NCBI RefSeq assembly: GCF_002101965.1
Contig: NZ_LQQA01000029.1
Coordinates: forward strand, 62,001 to 126,000
From: Mycolicibacterium wolinskyi
GTDB lineage: Bacteria; Actinomycetota; Actinomycetes; Mycobacteriales; Mycobacteriaceae
DNA length: 64,000 nt
Reading direction: 5' to 3'
Shown here: positions 26,216-35,637 of the stretch, piece after piece
Layout of the letters: each line of letters opens with the position of its first letter
Position numbering within the stretch: position 1 is the stretch's first letter
Position numbers and translations under genes: made by a program
The notes under the pieces: generated by a model
What the model saw: the letters and a program-made list of their open reading frames with translations, nothing else
Databases searched by the model: none
Told to the model about the DNA's origin: nothing

Positions 26216-27367
26216 ATGACCGCGGTGGACGACGCGCGCCTGCGGGACTTGATCCCCGCGGTCTTGGCGACACTCGTCCGCCGCGGGGCAGACTTCGCGA
26301 CTGCCGAGGACGCCGTTCAGGAGGCGCTGGTTCGAGCCGTTCGGACGTGGCCGGACCAGCCCCCTGACGACCCGAAGGCGTGGTTGATCACCACCGCCTG
26401 GCACTGTTTCGTCGATCTCGTTCGATCCGATGTCGCTCGGCGCCGCCGCGAAGACCAGGTTTCCTATGAACCACCGCCCGGGCCGACCGCAGCAGTGGAC
26501 GACACGCTGGCGCTCTACTTCCTGTGCGCACACCCGAGCCTGAGCTCCGCGTCGGCCGTCGCCCTCACGTTGCGGGCTGTCGGCGGGCTCACCACGCGCC
26601 AGATCGCCCAGGCCTACCTCGTCCCGGAATCGACCATGGCGCAACGGATCAGCCGGGCCAAACGCACCGTCAGCGAGGTCCGGCTGGATCAGCCGGGTGA
26701 CCTCCGCACGGTCCTGAAGGTGCTGTACCTCGTGTTCAACGAGGGGTACAGCGGCGATGTCGACCTCGCCGCCGAGGCGATCCGGTTGGCCAGGCAATTG
26801 GCCGCAGGCACCGACCATCCCGAGGTTGCCGGGCTGCTCGCGCTCTTCCTGTTGCACCATGCCCGGCGCGCGGCCCGCACGCGCGCAGACGGAAGCCTCG
26901 TGCCGTTGGCCGAGCAGGACCGCAGCCTGTGGCGGCGCGACCTGATCGCCGAGGGGGTGGACGTGCTCCAGCGCGCGCTGGCTCGCGACCGGCTCGGGGA
27001 GTACCAGGCGCAGGCCGCGATCGCGGCGCTGCACGCCGACGCGCAGCACGCGGATGAAACCGATTGGGTGCAGATCGTCGAGTGGTACGACGAACTCGTG
27101 CTGCTCACCGACAGCCCCGTGGTGCGGCTCAACCGCGCCGTTGCCGTCGGCGAGGCGGACGGACCGCAGGCCGGCCTCGCGGCGCTCGCCGAGCTCGACC
27201 CGGCGTTGCCCCGCCATACCGCCGCGGCCGCGTATCTGCATGAGCGCGCGGGCGAATTCGACACGGCGGTACGGCTTTACGTCGAGGCCGCCGCACAGGC
27301 GGACAACGTCGCCGAGCGTAATCACCTGACGCTCAAGGCGGCGACCCTGCGCACGCACAACAAATGA
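26216..27367 (+). CDS. ECF42-type RNA polymerase sigma factor with C-terminal TPR-like extension
   Basis: A 383-aa sigma factor, about twice the length of a minimal ECF sigma. Region 2 covers about 10-90 (DAVQEALVRAVRTWPDQPPDDPKAWLITTAW), region 4 about 110-170 (TTRQIAQAYLVPESTMAQRISRAK). The remaining ~200 residues are an all-helical, TPR-like extension starting with VLYLVFNEGYSG, the mark of the ECF42 group, which has no anti-sigma factor; the extension is thought to control activity. Paired with the DGPF gene in front. Targets unknown; such sigma factors usually transcribe their DGPF partner. Confidence 0.88.
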   Translation: MTAVDDARLRDLIPAVLATLVRRGADFATAEDAVQEALVRAVRTWPDQPPDDPKAWLITTAWHCFVDLVRSDVARRRREDQVSYEPPPGPTAAVDDTLALYFLCAHPSLSSASAVALTLRAVGGLTTRQIAQAYLVPESTMAQRISRAKRTVSEVRLDQPGDLRTVLKVLYLVFNEGYSGDVDLAAEAIRLARQLAAGTDHPEVAGLLALFLLHHARRAARTRADGSLVPLAEQDRSLWRRDLIAEGVDVLQRALARDRLGEYQAQAAIAALHADAQHADETDWVQIVEWYDELVLLTDSPVVRLNRAVAVGEADGPQAGLAALAELDPALPRHTAAAAYLHERAGEFDTAVRLYVEAAAQADNVAERNHLTLKAATLRTHNK

Positions 27368-27394
27368 GGCCCCCGGGTTTCCCGGGGGCCTCAT
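27364..27394. terminator. Strong hairpin between convergent sigma factor and fadE5 genes
   Basis: ATGAGGCCCCCGGG (27364-27377) pairs perfectly with CCCGGGGGCCTCAT (27381-27394) around a TTT loop: a 14-bp, very GC-rich stem that includes the sigma factor stop codon. A TTTTA run follows about 13 nt later. It lies 13 bp from the fadE5 stop and can end transcription from both sides. Confidence 0.8.
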
Positions 27395-27407
27395 CGGTTG
27401 AGCGGTT

Positions 27408-29243
27408 TTAGAACGCGGCCTCGTCGAGTTCCATCACGTCGTTGTCGATGGTCTCGATGACCTGACGGGTGCTGGTCAGCAGCGGCAGGAAGTTCTTGGC
27501 GAAGAACGATGCGGCTGCGATCTTGCCCTCGTAGTAGGCGCGGTCATCCCCGGTGGCGCCGGCGTCGAGCTTCTCGATCGCCACCGCGGCCTGGCGGGCC
27601 AGCAGCCAGCCGAGCAGCAGGTCGCCGACCGACAGCAGGAACCGGACCGAGCCGAGGCCCACCTTGTAGATGCTGGCCTGGTCTTCCTGAGCGGCCATCA
27701 GGTACCCGGTCAGCGAGGCGGCCATGCCCTGGACGTCGGCCAGCGCGGTGGCCAGCAGCGCACGCTCGGTCTTCAGCCGGCCGTTGCCGGACTCGTTCTT
27801 GATGAACTGCTCGATCTCGCCGGCGACGTAGGCCAGCGCCTGGCCCTTGTCGCGAACGATCTTGCGGAAGAAGAAGTCCTGGGCCTGGATGGCCGTGGTG
27901 CCTTCGTACAGCGAGTCGATCTTGGCGTCGCGGATGTACTGCTCGATCGGGTAGTCCTGCAGGAAGCCCGATCCGCCGTAGGTCTGCAGGCTCTCGGTGA
28001 GCTTGGCGTAGGCCTGCTCGGAGCCGAAGCCCTTGACCACCGGCAGCAGCAGGTCGTTGACCTTGTGGGCGAGTTCGCCCTCGATGCCGTGCACGGCCTT
28101 GGCGACCGCCGCGTCCTGGAAGGTCGCGGTGTAGAGGTACAGCGCACGCATGCCCTCGGCGTAGGCCTTCTGGGTCATCAGGCTGCGACGCACGTCGGGG
28201 TGGTGGGTGATGGTGACGCGCGGCGCGGTCTTGTCCATCATCTGGGTCAGATCGGCACCCTGCACGCGCTCCTTGGCGTACTCAAGAGCGTTGAGGTAGC
28301 CGGTCGACAGGGTTGCGATGGCCTTGGTGCCCACCATCATTCGGGCCTGCTCGATGACGTCGAACATCTGCGCGATGCCGTTGTGCACCTCGCCGACCAG
28401 CCAGCCCTTGGCAGGCTTGTCGTGCTGGCCGAAGGTCAGCTCACACGTGGCCGAAACCTTCAGGCCCATCTTGTGCTCGACGTTGGTGACGTAGACGCCG
28501 TTGCGCTCGCCCAGCTCGCCGGTCTCGAAGTCGAACAGGTACTTCGGCACGAAGAACAGCGACAGACCCTTGGTGCCGGGGCCTGCGCCCTCGGGGCGGG
28601 CCAGCACCAGGTGGAAGATGTTCTCGAACAGGTCATCGGAGTCGGCGGAGGTGATGAACCGCTTCACGCCGTCGATGTGCCACGAGCCGTCGTCCTGCTT
28701 GACGGCCTTCGTGCGGCCCGCGCCCACGTCGGAACCGGCGTCGGGCTCGGTGAGCACCATGGTGGCGCCCCAGCCGCGCTCAGCGGCGATCTCGGCCCAC
28801 TTCTTCTGCTCTTCGGTGGCCTGCTTGTAGAAAATGCTCGCGAAGCCCGGGCCGCCGGCGTACATCCACACGGCGGGGTTGGCGCCGAGGATGTGCTCGT
28901 GCAGGGCCCAGACGAGAGCCTTGGGCATGGCAACGCCGCCGAGCTCGTCTTCGATGCCTACGCGGTCCCAGCCGGCTTCCTGCACGGCGCGGACCGACTT
29001 CTTGAACGCCTCGGGCAGGGTGACGGTGTGGGCGTCGGGATCGAACACCGGCGGATTGCGGTCGCCCTCGGCGAACGAATCGGCGATGGGTCCCTCGGCC
29101 AGGCGAGCCATCTCGTTGAGCATCTCGCGGGCCGTGTCGGCGTCGAGGTCGCTGTAGTCGCCGGTACCGAGCGCCTTGTCCACGCCGAAAACGTCGAACA
29201 AGTTAAAGGCCTGGTCACGGACATTGCTCTTGTAGTGGCTCAC
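27408..29243 (-). CDS. fadE5: Acyl-CoA dehydrogenase FadE5
   Basis: A 611-aa, four-domain-type acyl-CoA dehydrogenase, longer than the usual 380-400 aa because of an added C-terminal domain. It oxidises acyl-CoA of broad chain length to trans-2-enoyl-CoA with FAD. The catalytic base is Glu447 (SLYEGTTAIQ), which agrees with the residue reported for mycobacterial FadE5. FAD/substrate loops: TMVLTEPDAGSDVG and VKRFITSADSDD. The GTG at 29243 gives the known N-terminus (SHYKSNVRDQAFNLFDVFG) and is preceded by gaggaggaatt; the frame is open to 29300 but that would reach into the operator repeats. Upstream are two TTAC-N6-GTAA-type sites shared with fabG4/fadA2 and the TPP locus. Confidence 0.95.
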   Translation of the reverse strand: MSHYKSNVRDQAFNLFDVFGVDKALGTGDYSDLDADTAREMLNEMARLAEGPIADSFAEGDRNPPVFDPDAHTVTLPEAFKKSVRAVQEAGWDRVGIEDELGGVAMPKALVWALHEHILGANPAVWMYAGGPGFASIFYKQATEEQKKWAEIAAERGWGATMVLTEPDAGSDVGAGRTKAVKQDDGSWHIDGVKRFITSADSDDLFENIFHLVLARPEGAGPGTKGLSLFFVPKYLFDFETGELGERNGVYVTNVEHKMGLKVSATCELTFGQHDKPAKGWLVGEVHNGIAQMFDVIEQARMMVGTKAIATLSTGYLNALEYAKERVQGADLTQMMDKTAPRVTITHHPDVRRSLMTQKAYAEGMRALYLYTATFQDAAVAKAVHGIEGELAHKVNDLLLPVVKGFGSEQAYAKLTESLQTYGGSGFLQDYPIEQYIRDAKIDSLYEGTTAIQAQDFFFRKIVRDKGQALAYVAGEIEQFIKNESGNGRLKTERALLATALADVQGMAASLTGYLMAAQEDQASIYKVGLGSVRFLLSVGDLLLGWLLARQAAVAIEKLDAGATGDDRAYYEGKIAAASFFAKNFLPLLTSTRQVIETIDNDVMELDEAAF

Positions 29244-29292
29244 AATTCCTCCTCGGTGAGAATGCCACTTGAGGTTGGGTACTCCGGATAAG

Positions 29293-29332
29293 TTACCCAC
29301 CAGTAACTGGGGCCAACTATACCGTCCAGTAA
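29293..29332. promoter_or_regulatory. Two TTAC-N6-GTAA-type repeats upstream of fadE5
   Basis: AGTTACCCACCAGTAACT (29291-29308) has perfect 6-bp arms; a second, slightly imperfect copy ATACCGTCCAGTAA is at 29319-29332, 26 bp on. They lie 50-90 bp upstream of the fadE5 GTG. The same spacing rule (TTAC, six bases, GTAA) is seen at 3981 and 41588, so a common regulator is likely. Confidence 0.62.
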
Positions 29333-29480
29333 CTTCAACGCAAAGCGAACGCGAGCAATTTCCCTGGCCTAACCAACCCAGCGGTTGATCGAAGTTCGTA
29401 CCAACCTCGCTTCAGCGCGCTGAGCTGCGCTTTTCCGCGATTGTGAGGATCATCACGAAGCTGCCCGCTAGGGTGAGCGG

Positions 29481-30560
29481 ATGCGTCGGATCGCCGTGTG
29501 GGGCACAGGCAATATGGGGGCAACCGCGATCCGGTCGGCGGTCGCGTTTCCGGGCCTTGAACTGGCCGCCGTCATCACCTCATCGCAGGACAAGGCGGGT
29601 CGGGACGCCGCGACGTTTGCCAGGCTCGATCAGGCGACCGGCGTCACGGCCACCGACGACATCGACGCCGCGCTGGCCGAATGCGACGCCGTGGCCTACA
29701 TGTCCTCCGGCGACATCCGGCACGAGGAGGCGATCGCGGAAATCGCGCGTTGCCTACGTTCTGGCAAACATGTGGTGACCCCGTCGCTGTACTCGCTCTA
29801 CGACCCGGCCTCGGCGCCGCCCGAGTGGGTCGAGCGGCTCACCGACGCCGCCGTGGCAGGCAACGCCGCGCTGTTGGTCAGTGGCGTCGACCCGGGTTGG
29901 GCCAACGACGCCCTCGCGGTGACGGCCGCAGGGTTGTGCACGCGCATCCGGTCCATCCGGTGCCAGGAGATCTTCGACTACTCGACCTACAACCAACCGC
30001 ACGCCGTTCGGGTGCTGTGCGGGTTCGGCGGTTCGATGGACGACGTCCCGATGATGCTGCTGCCGTCGATCCCGACCATGGTGTGGGGCGGCAATGTGCG
30101 GCTGATCGGCCGCGGTCTGGGTATGGAGATCGACGACATCACCGAGAAGGTCGAGCGGCTGCCGCTCGACGAATCCGTCGACAACGTGCTCGGCCGCTTC
30201 GAGAAGGGCACCCAGGGGGCCTTCCGGGTGCAGGTCATCGGCTGGTCGCAGGGCGTCGAACGAGTCGTCGTCGACCACATCACCCGCATCGACCCGGCCT
30301 GCGCACCGGAGTGGCCGCAACCCGACCAGGGCGTCGGCGATCACCGGGTGATCATCGACGGTGACCCGCAGCTGAGCATCGTGGTGCGCGCCGACGTGCC
30401 GGGCGGCACCAGGGCCGACGGCGGCAACACGACCGCGGCCAACCGGCTGCTCGGTGCGATCGACTGGCTGGCCACGCAGAAGCCCGGGATCTACGACGGA
30501 CTCGACGTGCCGTTACACCCACCGCTGCCGGCCGAGGTCGAAGCGACGCGCTGGGCCTGA
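29481..30560 (+). CDS. DapB-like NAD(P)-dependent dehydrogenase (2,4-diaminopentanoate-dehydrogenase-like C-terminus)
   Basis: A 359-aa protein with an N-terminal Rossmann fold (VWGTGNMG at residues 6-13, then CDAVAYMSSGDIRHEEAI and GKHVVTPSLYSLY) as in dihydrodipicolinate reductases. The C-terminal part (about 130-350) resembles the 2,4-diaminopentanoate dehydrogenase C-terminal domain: VSGVDPGWANDAL and the late GGNTTAANRLLGAIDWL. Mycobacteria contain several such paralogs without assigned substrates. It lies between fadE5 (divergent) and the 3' end of the PKS (convergent, 16 bp apart), with no operon partner. Confidence 0.78.
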   Translation: MRRIAVWGTGNMGATAIRSAVAFPGLELAAVITSSQDKAGRDAATFARLDQATGVTATDDIDAALAECDAVAYMSSGDIRHEEAIAEIARCLRSGKHVVTPSLYSLYDPASAPPEWVERLTDAAVAGNAALLVSGVDPGWANDALAVTAAGLCTRIRSIRCQEIFDYSTYNQPHAVRVLCGFGGSMDDVPMMLLPSIPTMVWGGNVRLIGRGLGMEIDDITEKVERLPLDESVDNVLGRFEKGTQGAFRVQVIGWSQGVERVVVDHITRIDPACAPEWPQPDQGVGDHRVIIDGDPQLSIVVRADVPGGTRADGGNTTAANRLLGAIDWLATQKPGIYDGLDVPLHPPLPAEVEATRWA

Positions 30561-30576
30561 CATATGTCTGCCGAGC

Positions 30577-33500
30577 TCAGTTCTCGGCATCGGGCAGCTG
30601 GCCCACGAGGTACTCCGCGAGCCCGCCGATGGTCGGATAGTCGAACACCGCGGTCGCGTTGATCGTGAACTTGCCGCCGAACTGACTGTGCAGCCGGTTG
30701 CGGAGTTCGATCGCCATCAGTGAGTCCGTGCCGAGGTCGAGGAATCGGCTCGTCGCGGCGGGTGGTTGCGCGAGGCGCAGGAAGTTCTGCACCTCCCGCT
30801 GGAGGAACTCGGTCACGAAGCCGGCGCGCTGCGGCACCGGTATGTCCATGAGCTTCTTGAGCAGCTCACTGTCACCGGTGACCTCGCCGACGGCACTCGG
30901 CAGCACCAGGTCGAGGATCGGTGGCCGTGAACTGCCGAGCACCTTCGCGGCCCGCTGCCAGTTGGCCTTGAGAACCGTGGCTTGGCCCGTTCCGTTGGCG
31001 ACGACCTCAGACAGTGCGCTCAACGCGGCCGACGGTTCCAGTGGAATCAGGCCCTGCGCACTGATATTGGCGGTCGCGGCCTCCGACGACGCCATGCCGC
31101 CCTGCGCCCATGGGCCGAAGTTGACGCCCGTTGCGGGCAATCCCTGCGCCCTTCGCCGCGCGACGAGGCCGTCGAGCAGTGCGTTGGCCGTCGCATAGTT
31201 GGACTGACCGGGCGAACCGAACAGACTCGACACCGAGGACGAGACGATGAAGAAGTCCAGCTCGTCGTCGTTCGTCAACCGGTCGAGGTGTAGAGCCCCG
31301 AAGGCCTTGGGCGACAGCGTGGTCCGGAACCGCTCGAGGTCCTGCTGACCCAACAACGCGTCATCGAGCACACCGGCCAGATGAGCTATGCCGGCGAGCG
31401 GCGGCAACTCCGCGCGGATCCGCTCCAAGAGTTCGGCAACCTCGGACTCCTCGCCCACATCGGCGGTGAAGACGTGGATGCGGGTCTTGTAGCGGTCGGT
31501 GATCTCGTCGATGACCTGTTGCGTGTCGGCGTCAGCAGCACGCCGGCTCGTCAACACGATGTCACCGGCACCGCGCTGCGCCAGGTACGACGCGGTGTGC
31601 AGGCCAATCGCGCCGAGCCCGCCGGTGATCAGGTAGCTGCGATCGGGCCGGGGCTGCAGTGGATTCGGGATCTGCACGACGATCTTGCCGATGTGCCGCG
31701 CCTGCTGCATGCGACGGAATGCGGTCCTCGCCTCGGTCAGCGGGTAGATCTCGGCGGGCAGTGGCTTCCAGGTACCGCCGGCAAGGCCCTCTGACACCTC
31801 GGTGAGCAAGTCGCGAATACGGTCGGGTTCGGTGAACATCACCGTGTCCAGCGCGACGATCTCGTAGGCGATGTCGGGCCGGGCCTGCGACATCTGCTCC
31901 GGTGACCAGATGTCGCGCTTGGCGATCTCGGCGAAGCGTCCGTTCTGGGCGGTGGCCTTCAGCGTCGCCTCGATGAAGCCCTCGCTGGTCAGGCTGTTCA
32001 GCACCACGTCCACGCCGGCGCCGCCGGTGTCAGCCAGGATCTGGTCGGCGAACTCCGTTGTGCGCGAGTCGTAAACGTACTTCACGCCCAGCGTGCGCAG
32101 CGTCGCACGCTTGAACGTGCTGGCCGTGGCGAACACCTCGGCCCCGCATTGCTGGGCCATCTGGATGGCCGCCAGCCCCACACCGCCGCTCGCGGCGTGG
32201 ATGAGCACCTTGTCGCCCGGCTTCAGTTGTGCCCAGTCGAACGCGAGCCGGACCGTCAACGCCGCGGCGGGAATGGTCGCGGCTTCGACCGCGCTCACCC
32301 CGTCCGGGATCGGCGCCAGGAACTGGGCGGGCACGTTGAACCGGCTGGAGAACGCGCCCTGCATGGATCCGTAGACGCGCTGGCCCGCTTCGACTCCGGT
32401 GACGCCCTCGCCCAATTGCGTGACGACGCCGGCGAAGTCGCCACCGATCGGGCCCGGGTCGCCGGGGTACAAGCCGAGGACGTTGAGCACGTCGCGGAAG
32501 TTCAGGCCGGCTGCTTCGACGCGGACCTGCACGTAGCCCTCGTCCGGTGGCGGCACGTCCTTCTCGGTGATCCGGAGGTTGTCGATCGCGCCGCGTTCGG
32601 TGGGCGCCAGGGCGTAGTCGCCGCCGCGTGGCACCGTGAGGTTGCCGCTGCGTGCCCACGGCAGCAGGCGCGAGGCGAGCAGTTTTCCTTGGCGCACCGC
32701 GAGTTCCGGTTCCTCCACCGGCGTGGCCAACAGATCGGTCAGCGCTCGTACGGCCTCGGGTGAGCCGTCGCAATCGACGAGCCTGGCGCGCAGCGCAGGT
32801 TCCTCGTTGATCGTGGTGCGGCCGAAACCCCACAGCGACGCCTGCACGGGGTCGACCGGCTCGCCCGACTCGGTGGCCACGGCACGTTCGGTGACGATCC
32901 ACAGGCCGTTGGGAAGCTTCAGGCCGCCCTGCACGGTGTGCACGGCGTCGAGAAGGTTCGCGATCTCCGCTTCGAGCCGGGCCGCGGCCTCGGCGCTGGA
33001 CTCCGCGGCGGCCGGACCGGCGGCGCGCCACACGACGCCGGAGAACGGCACACCACGTTCAGTGGCCTGAGCCAGCACCTGTCCCAGTCGCTCGGAAACG
33101 CTGCTCGCGTCGAATGGGATGCACCCCGGCACGTTCGCGGCCAGTTCGTCGAATCCGGCGATCAGCCAGGTGCCGCCGGGCGTGCCGGTCTCATCGGCCT
33201 GCGGCGGCGAAACCTCATGCCAGCCGAGGGTGTAGAGCAATCGCGTGGCATCGCCGCCGAGGCCGCGCAGCAGCGCCTCGCGCGGTGCGCGTTTGACCGT
33301 GAACTCGCGGATGCCGCCCAGATGACGGCCATCTCGGTCGAGGTAGTCGAGATCGAACACCTGAGTTTCGCTGTCGAGGGCGCTTTCATGCCAGCGTGCC
33401 CGGCAGTAGAACCGCCGAGGCATCTTCTCCTTCAACGTCACCTGCCCGTACCGCAGCGGCAGGAACAGGTCGTTGACGCCCTGTTCGGCCGCGAGAAGTG

Positions 33501-35634
33501 CGGGGAATGCGGGGAAGGCGACCCCGGTGCACAGGTCCATCAGCACCGGGTGCATCGGCTCCGACCCGAGTTGTTCGGCGAGTTCCTCCCCGACGAGGAT
33601 GTCGCCGACGGCCTCGCCGTCACCGAGCCACAGCGACTTCAGCGAACCGGACCACGTTGGGCCCCAGGCCAGTTCCAAGTCGGCGAAGGTCTCGAACAGC
33701 TCCTGCGGACGCATGCGATTCATCCGCTCGATCGCTTCGTCGATCGGCGCCGCGTCCTCGGCGGCGGGCTCGTCGCCGTCGTCGGCGGCACCGCTCACGA
33801 CGGTTCCCTCGGCGTTCAACGACCATTCGGCGCCGCGTTCGCCGTACGGACGGCTGTGCACCTGGAACTTCCACTCCCCGTCGTGCACGGGATGCAGCGT
33901 CAGCTGCACCTCACGAGACGCCTTCTCCGGCAGGATGATCGGCTCGTAGAAGAAGACGTCTCTGGCGTGCGCCGGGGTTCCGACCGCGGCCAGCGCCATG
34001 GCGGCATACGTCGCGCCGGGCACGACGACGGTGCCGTAGATGACGTGATCGGACAGCCACGGCTGCGACCTGACCGACAGTCTGCTGGTGTAGATCGAGT
34101 CGCCGGACGCCAGATCCTTGCCGCTGCCGAGGATTCCCGACCCGGCGGGGCCGTCGACCGTGATGGCCGCGGACTTGGGCCAGAAGCGGCGGCGCTGGAA
34201 CGGATAGGTCGGCAATTCCAGCTTGCGGCCGGACCGGCGGTGCAACGCAGCGAAATCCGGTCGGTGACCGCCGACGTAGGCCGCGGCCAACGCATCGGCG
34301 ATCTGGCGCCGATCATCGATACCCTTGCGCAGCGAGACGATCGCCCGCGGCGCGGGCAGGTGCTCGGGCCAGACCTGCACGGCTGCCCCGGTCAGCACCG
34401 GTTGCGGACCGATCTCCATCAAGACCGAGCAGCCAAGCGCCGCCACGGTGCGCACACTCTCCGCGAACTGGACCGGCTGGCGGGAATGGCGCCGCCAGTA
34501 TTGAGCGTCGATCGGGTTCTGGGCCGTGAGGACGGCGCCGGTGCGGTTGCAGACCAGCGGCAACGTGGGGGCATTGAACTGCAGCTGCGCTGCGAAGGAT
34601 TCGAACTCGTCGAGCACCGGATCGAGCAACTCCGAGTGGAAGGCGTGGCTGGTCTGCAGCCACGTGCAGCGGATCCCCTCGTCCTCGAACTTGGCGACCG
34701 CTCGCTCGAGGTCCTCGGCTGGGCCGGACAGCACGGTGTTGGGTCCGTTGTAGGCACCGACCGACACACGCGGGAATTCGCCCGCGATCGTCTCGACGTG
34801 CTTGGCGTCGCTGAAGACCGCGACCATGCGCCCGCCGTCGGGGAGGCTGCCGAACAACCGGCCGCGCTCGGCGATCAGCCGTGCGCCGTCTTCGAGGCTG
34901 AACACTCCGGCCACGCATGCCGCCGCGTACTGGCCCACGCTGTGGCCCAGCACCACGTCGGGTTCGATACCCCAGGACTGCCACAGCCGGGCCAGGCCCA
35001 TCTCGACGGCGAAGAGTGCCGGTTGCGCAAAGGACGTGTGCCGCAGGCGGTCTCCGAGCTCGCGATCGGTGGCGAACATCACGTCGAGCAACGGGTGGGG
35101 CAAGATGCCGTCGACCGCGTCGGCGCAGCGTTTCACGGTTTCGGCGAAAACCGGCTCGGCGTCGAACAACTCACGCGCCATCCCGGGATACTGGCTGCCC
35201 TGTCCGGTGAACAGCCACGCGGTCGTCGGGTGGTGTGTGTGCTCACCGCGCACGACACCAGGGCGCGTGCGGTTCTCGGCCAGATCGTCCAGCCCCTGAC
35301 GCGCGCGCTCGATCGAGTCCACCACCAGCGCGGCGCGATGCTCGAAGTGCGAGCGGCCCGTGCCCGCGGTGCGGCAGACGTCGGCGAGGTCGACATCGGG
35401 GTGGGTACCGAGCCAGGCGCCATACCGCCGCGCCAGTTCGACGAGTGCTTCCGGTGACCGCCCGGACAGGGCGAGGACATGGACGGGAGCGTGGGCGTCG
35501 GGCTCCGTGGGCTCGGGGGTTGCCGCGTCGTCGGCGGCCGACGGCGTCGGGGGCTCCTCGATCAGCACGTGCGCGTTGGTGCCGGTGAATCCGAAGGAGC
35601 TGACGCCCGCGCGGCGTGGTCTGCCGTTGGCCTG
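30577..35634 (-). pseudogene. Type I polyketide synthase of the TPP locus, 3' part (AT-DH-ER-KR-ACP of module 2) after an in-frame stop
   Basis: This is the continuation, in the same reading frame, of the PKS that starts at 41565. Right after the TGA at 35635-35637 it reads QANGRPRRAGVSSFGFTGTNAHV, the conserved end of the KS2 domain, so no bases are missing. Domains in read-through numbering (whole protein 3662 residues): AT2 active site GHSVGQY near 2207 with the malonyl-type HAFH; DH2 HVIYGTVVVPG near 2508; ER2 HAASGGVGLAA near 3123; KR2 TGGLGAIG near 3313; ACP2 DLGTDSLMAIEL near 3610. From the first start after the stop (GTG 35568) a 1663-aa piece could be made, but it would lack KS2. Expected product family: polyunsaturated (phleic) fatty acids for trehalose polyphleates. 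Confidence 0.85.
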
Positions 35635-35637
35635 TCA
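35635..35637 (-). other. Nonsense codon TGA in place of conserved TGG (Trp1977) in the PKS
   Basis: The plus strand reads TCA here; CCA would give TGG. Both flanks are in one frame (41565 and 35568 differ by a multiple of three), and the KS motif V-P-W before the GRPR-x-AG-V-S-S-F-G segment is present with Trp in module 1 of the same protein. So a single G-to-A change on the coding strand, not an insertion or deletion, explains the break. Confidence 0.88.

Noticed and set aside
25778..27394. 538-codon reverse frame across the DGPF and sigma factor genes
   Set aside because: Antisense shadow; no start context or domain, while the forward strand encodes two recognised proteins.
29244..29300. 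Upstream start for FadE5 giving 630 aa
   Set aside because: The extension would lie over the operator repeats and lacks a ribosome site, while GTG 29243 has a strong one and the known N-terminus and Glu447 numbering.
32938..35457. 839-codon open frame on the + strand inside the PKS
   Set aside because: It is the antisense shadow of a high-GC PKS gene; the opposite strand encodes AT and DH domains with all motifs, and the shadow product is Arg/Gly-rich without any domain.
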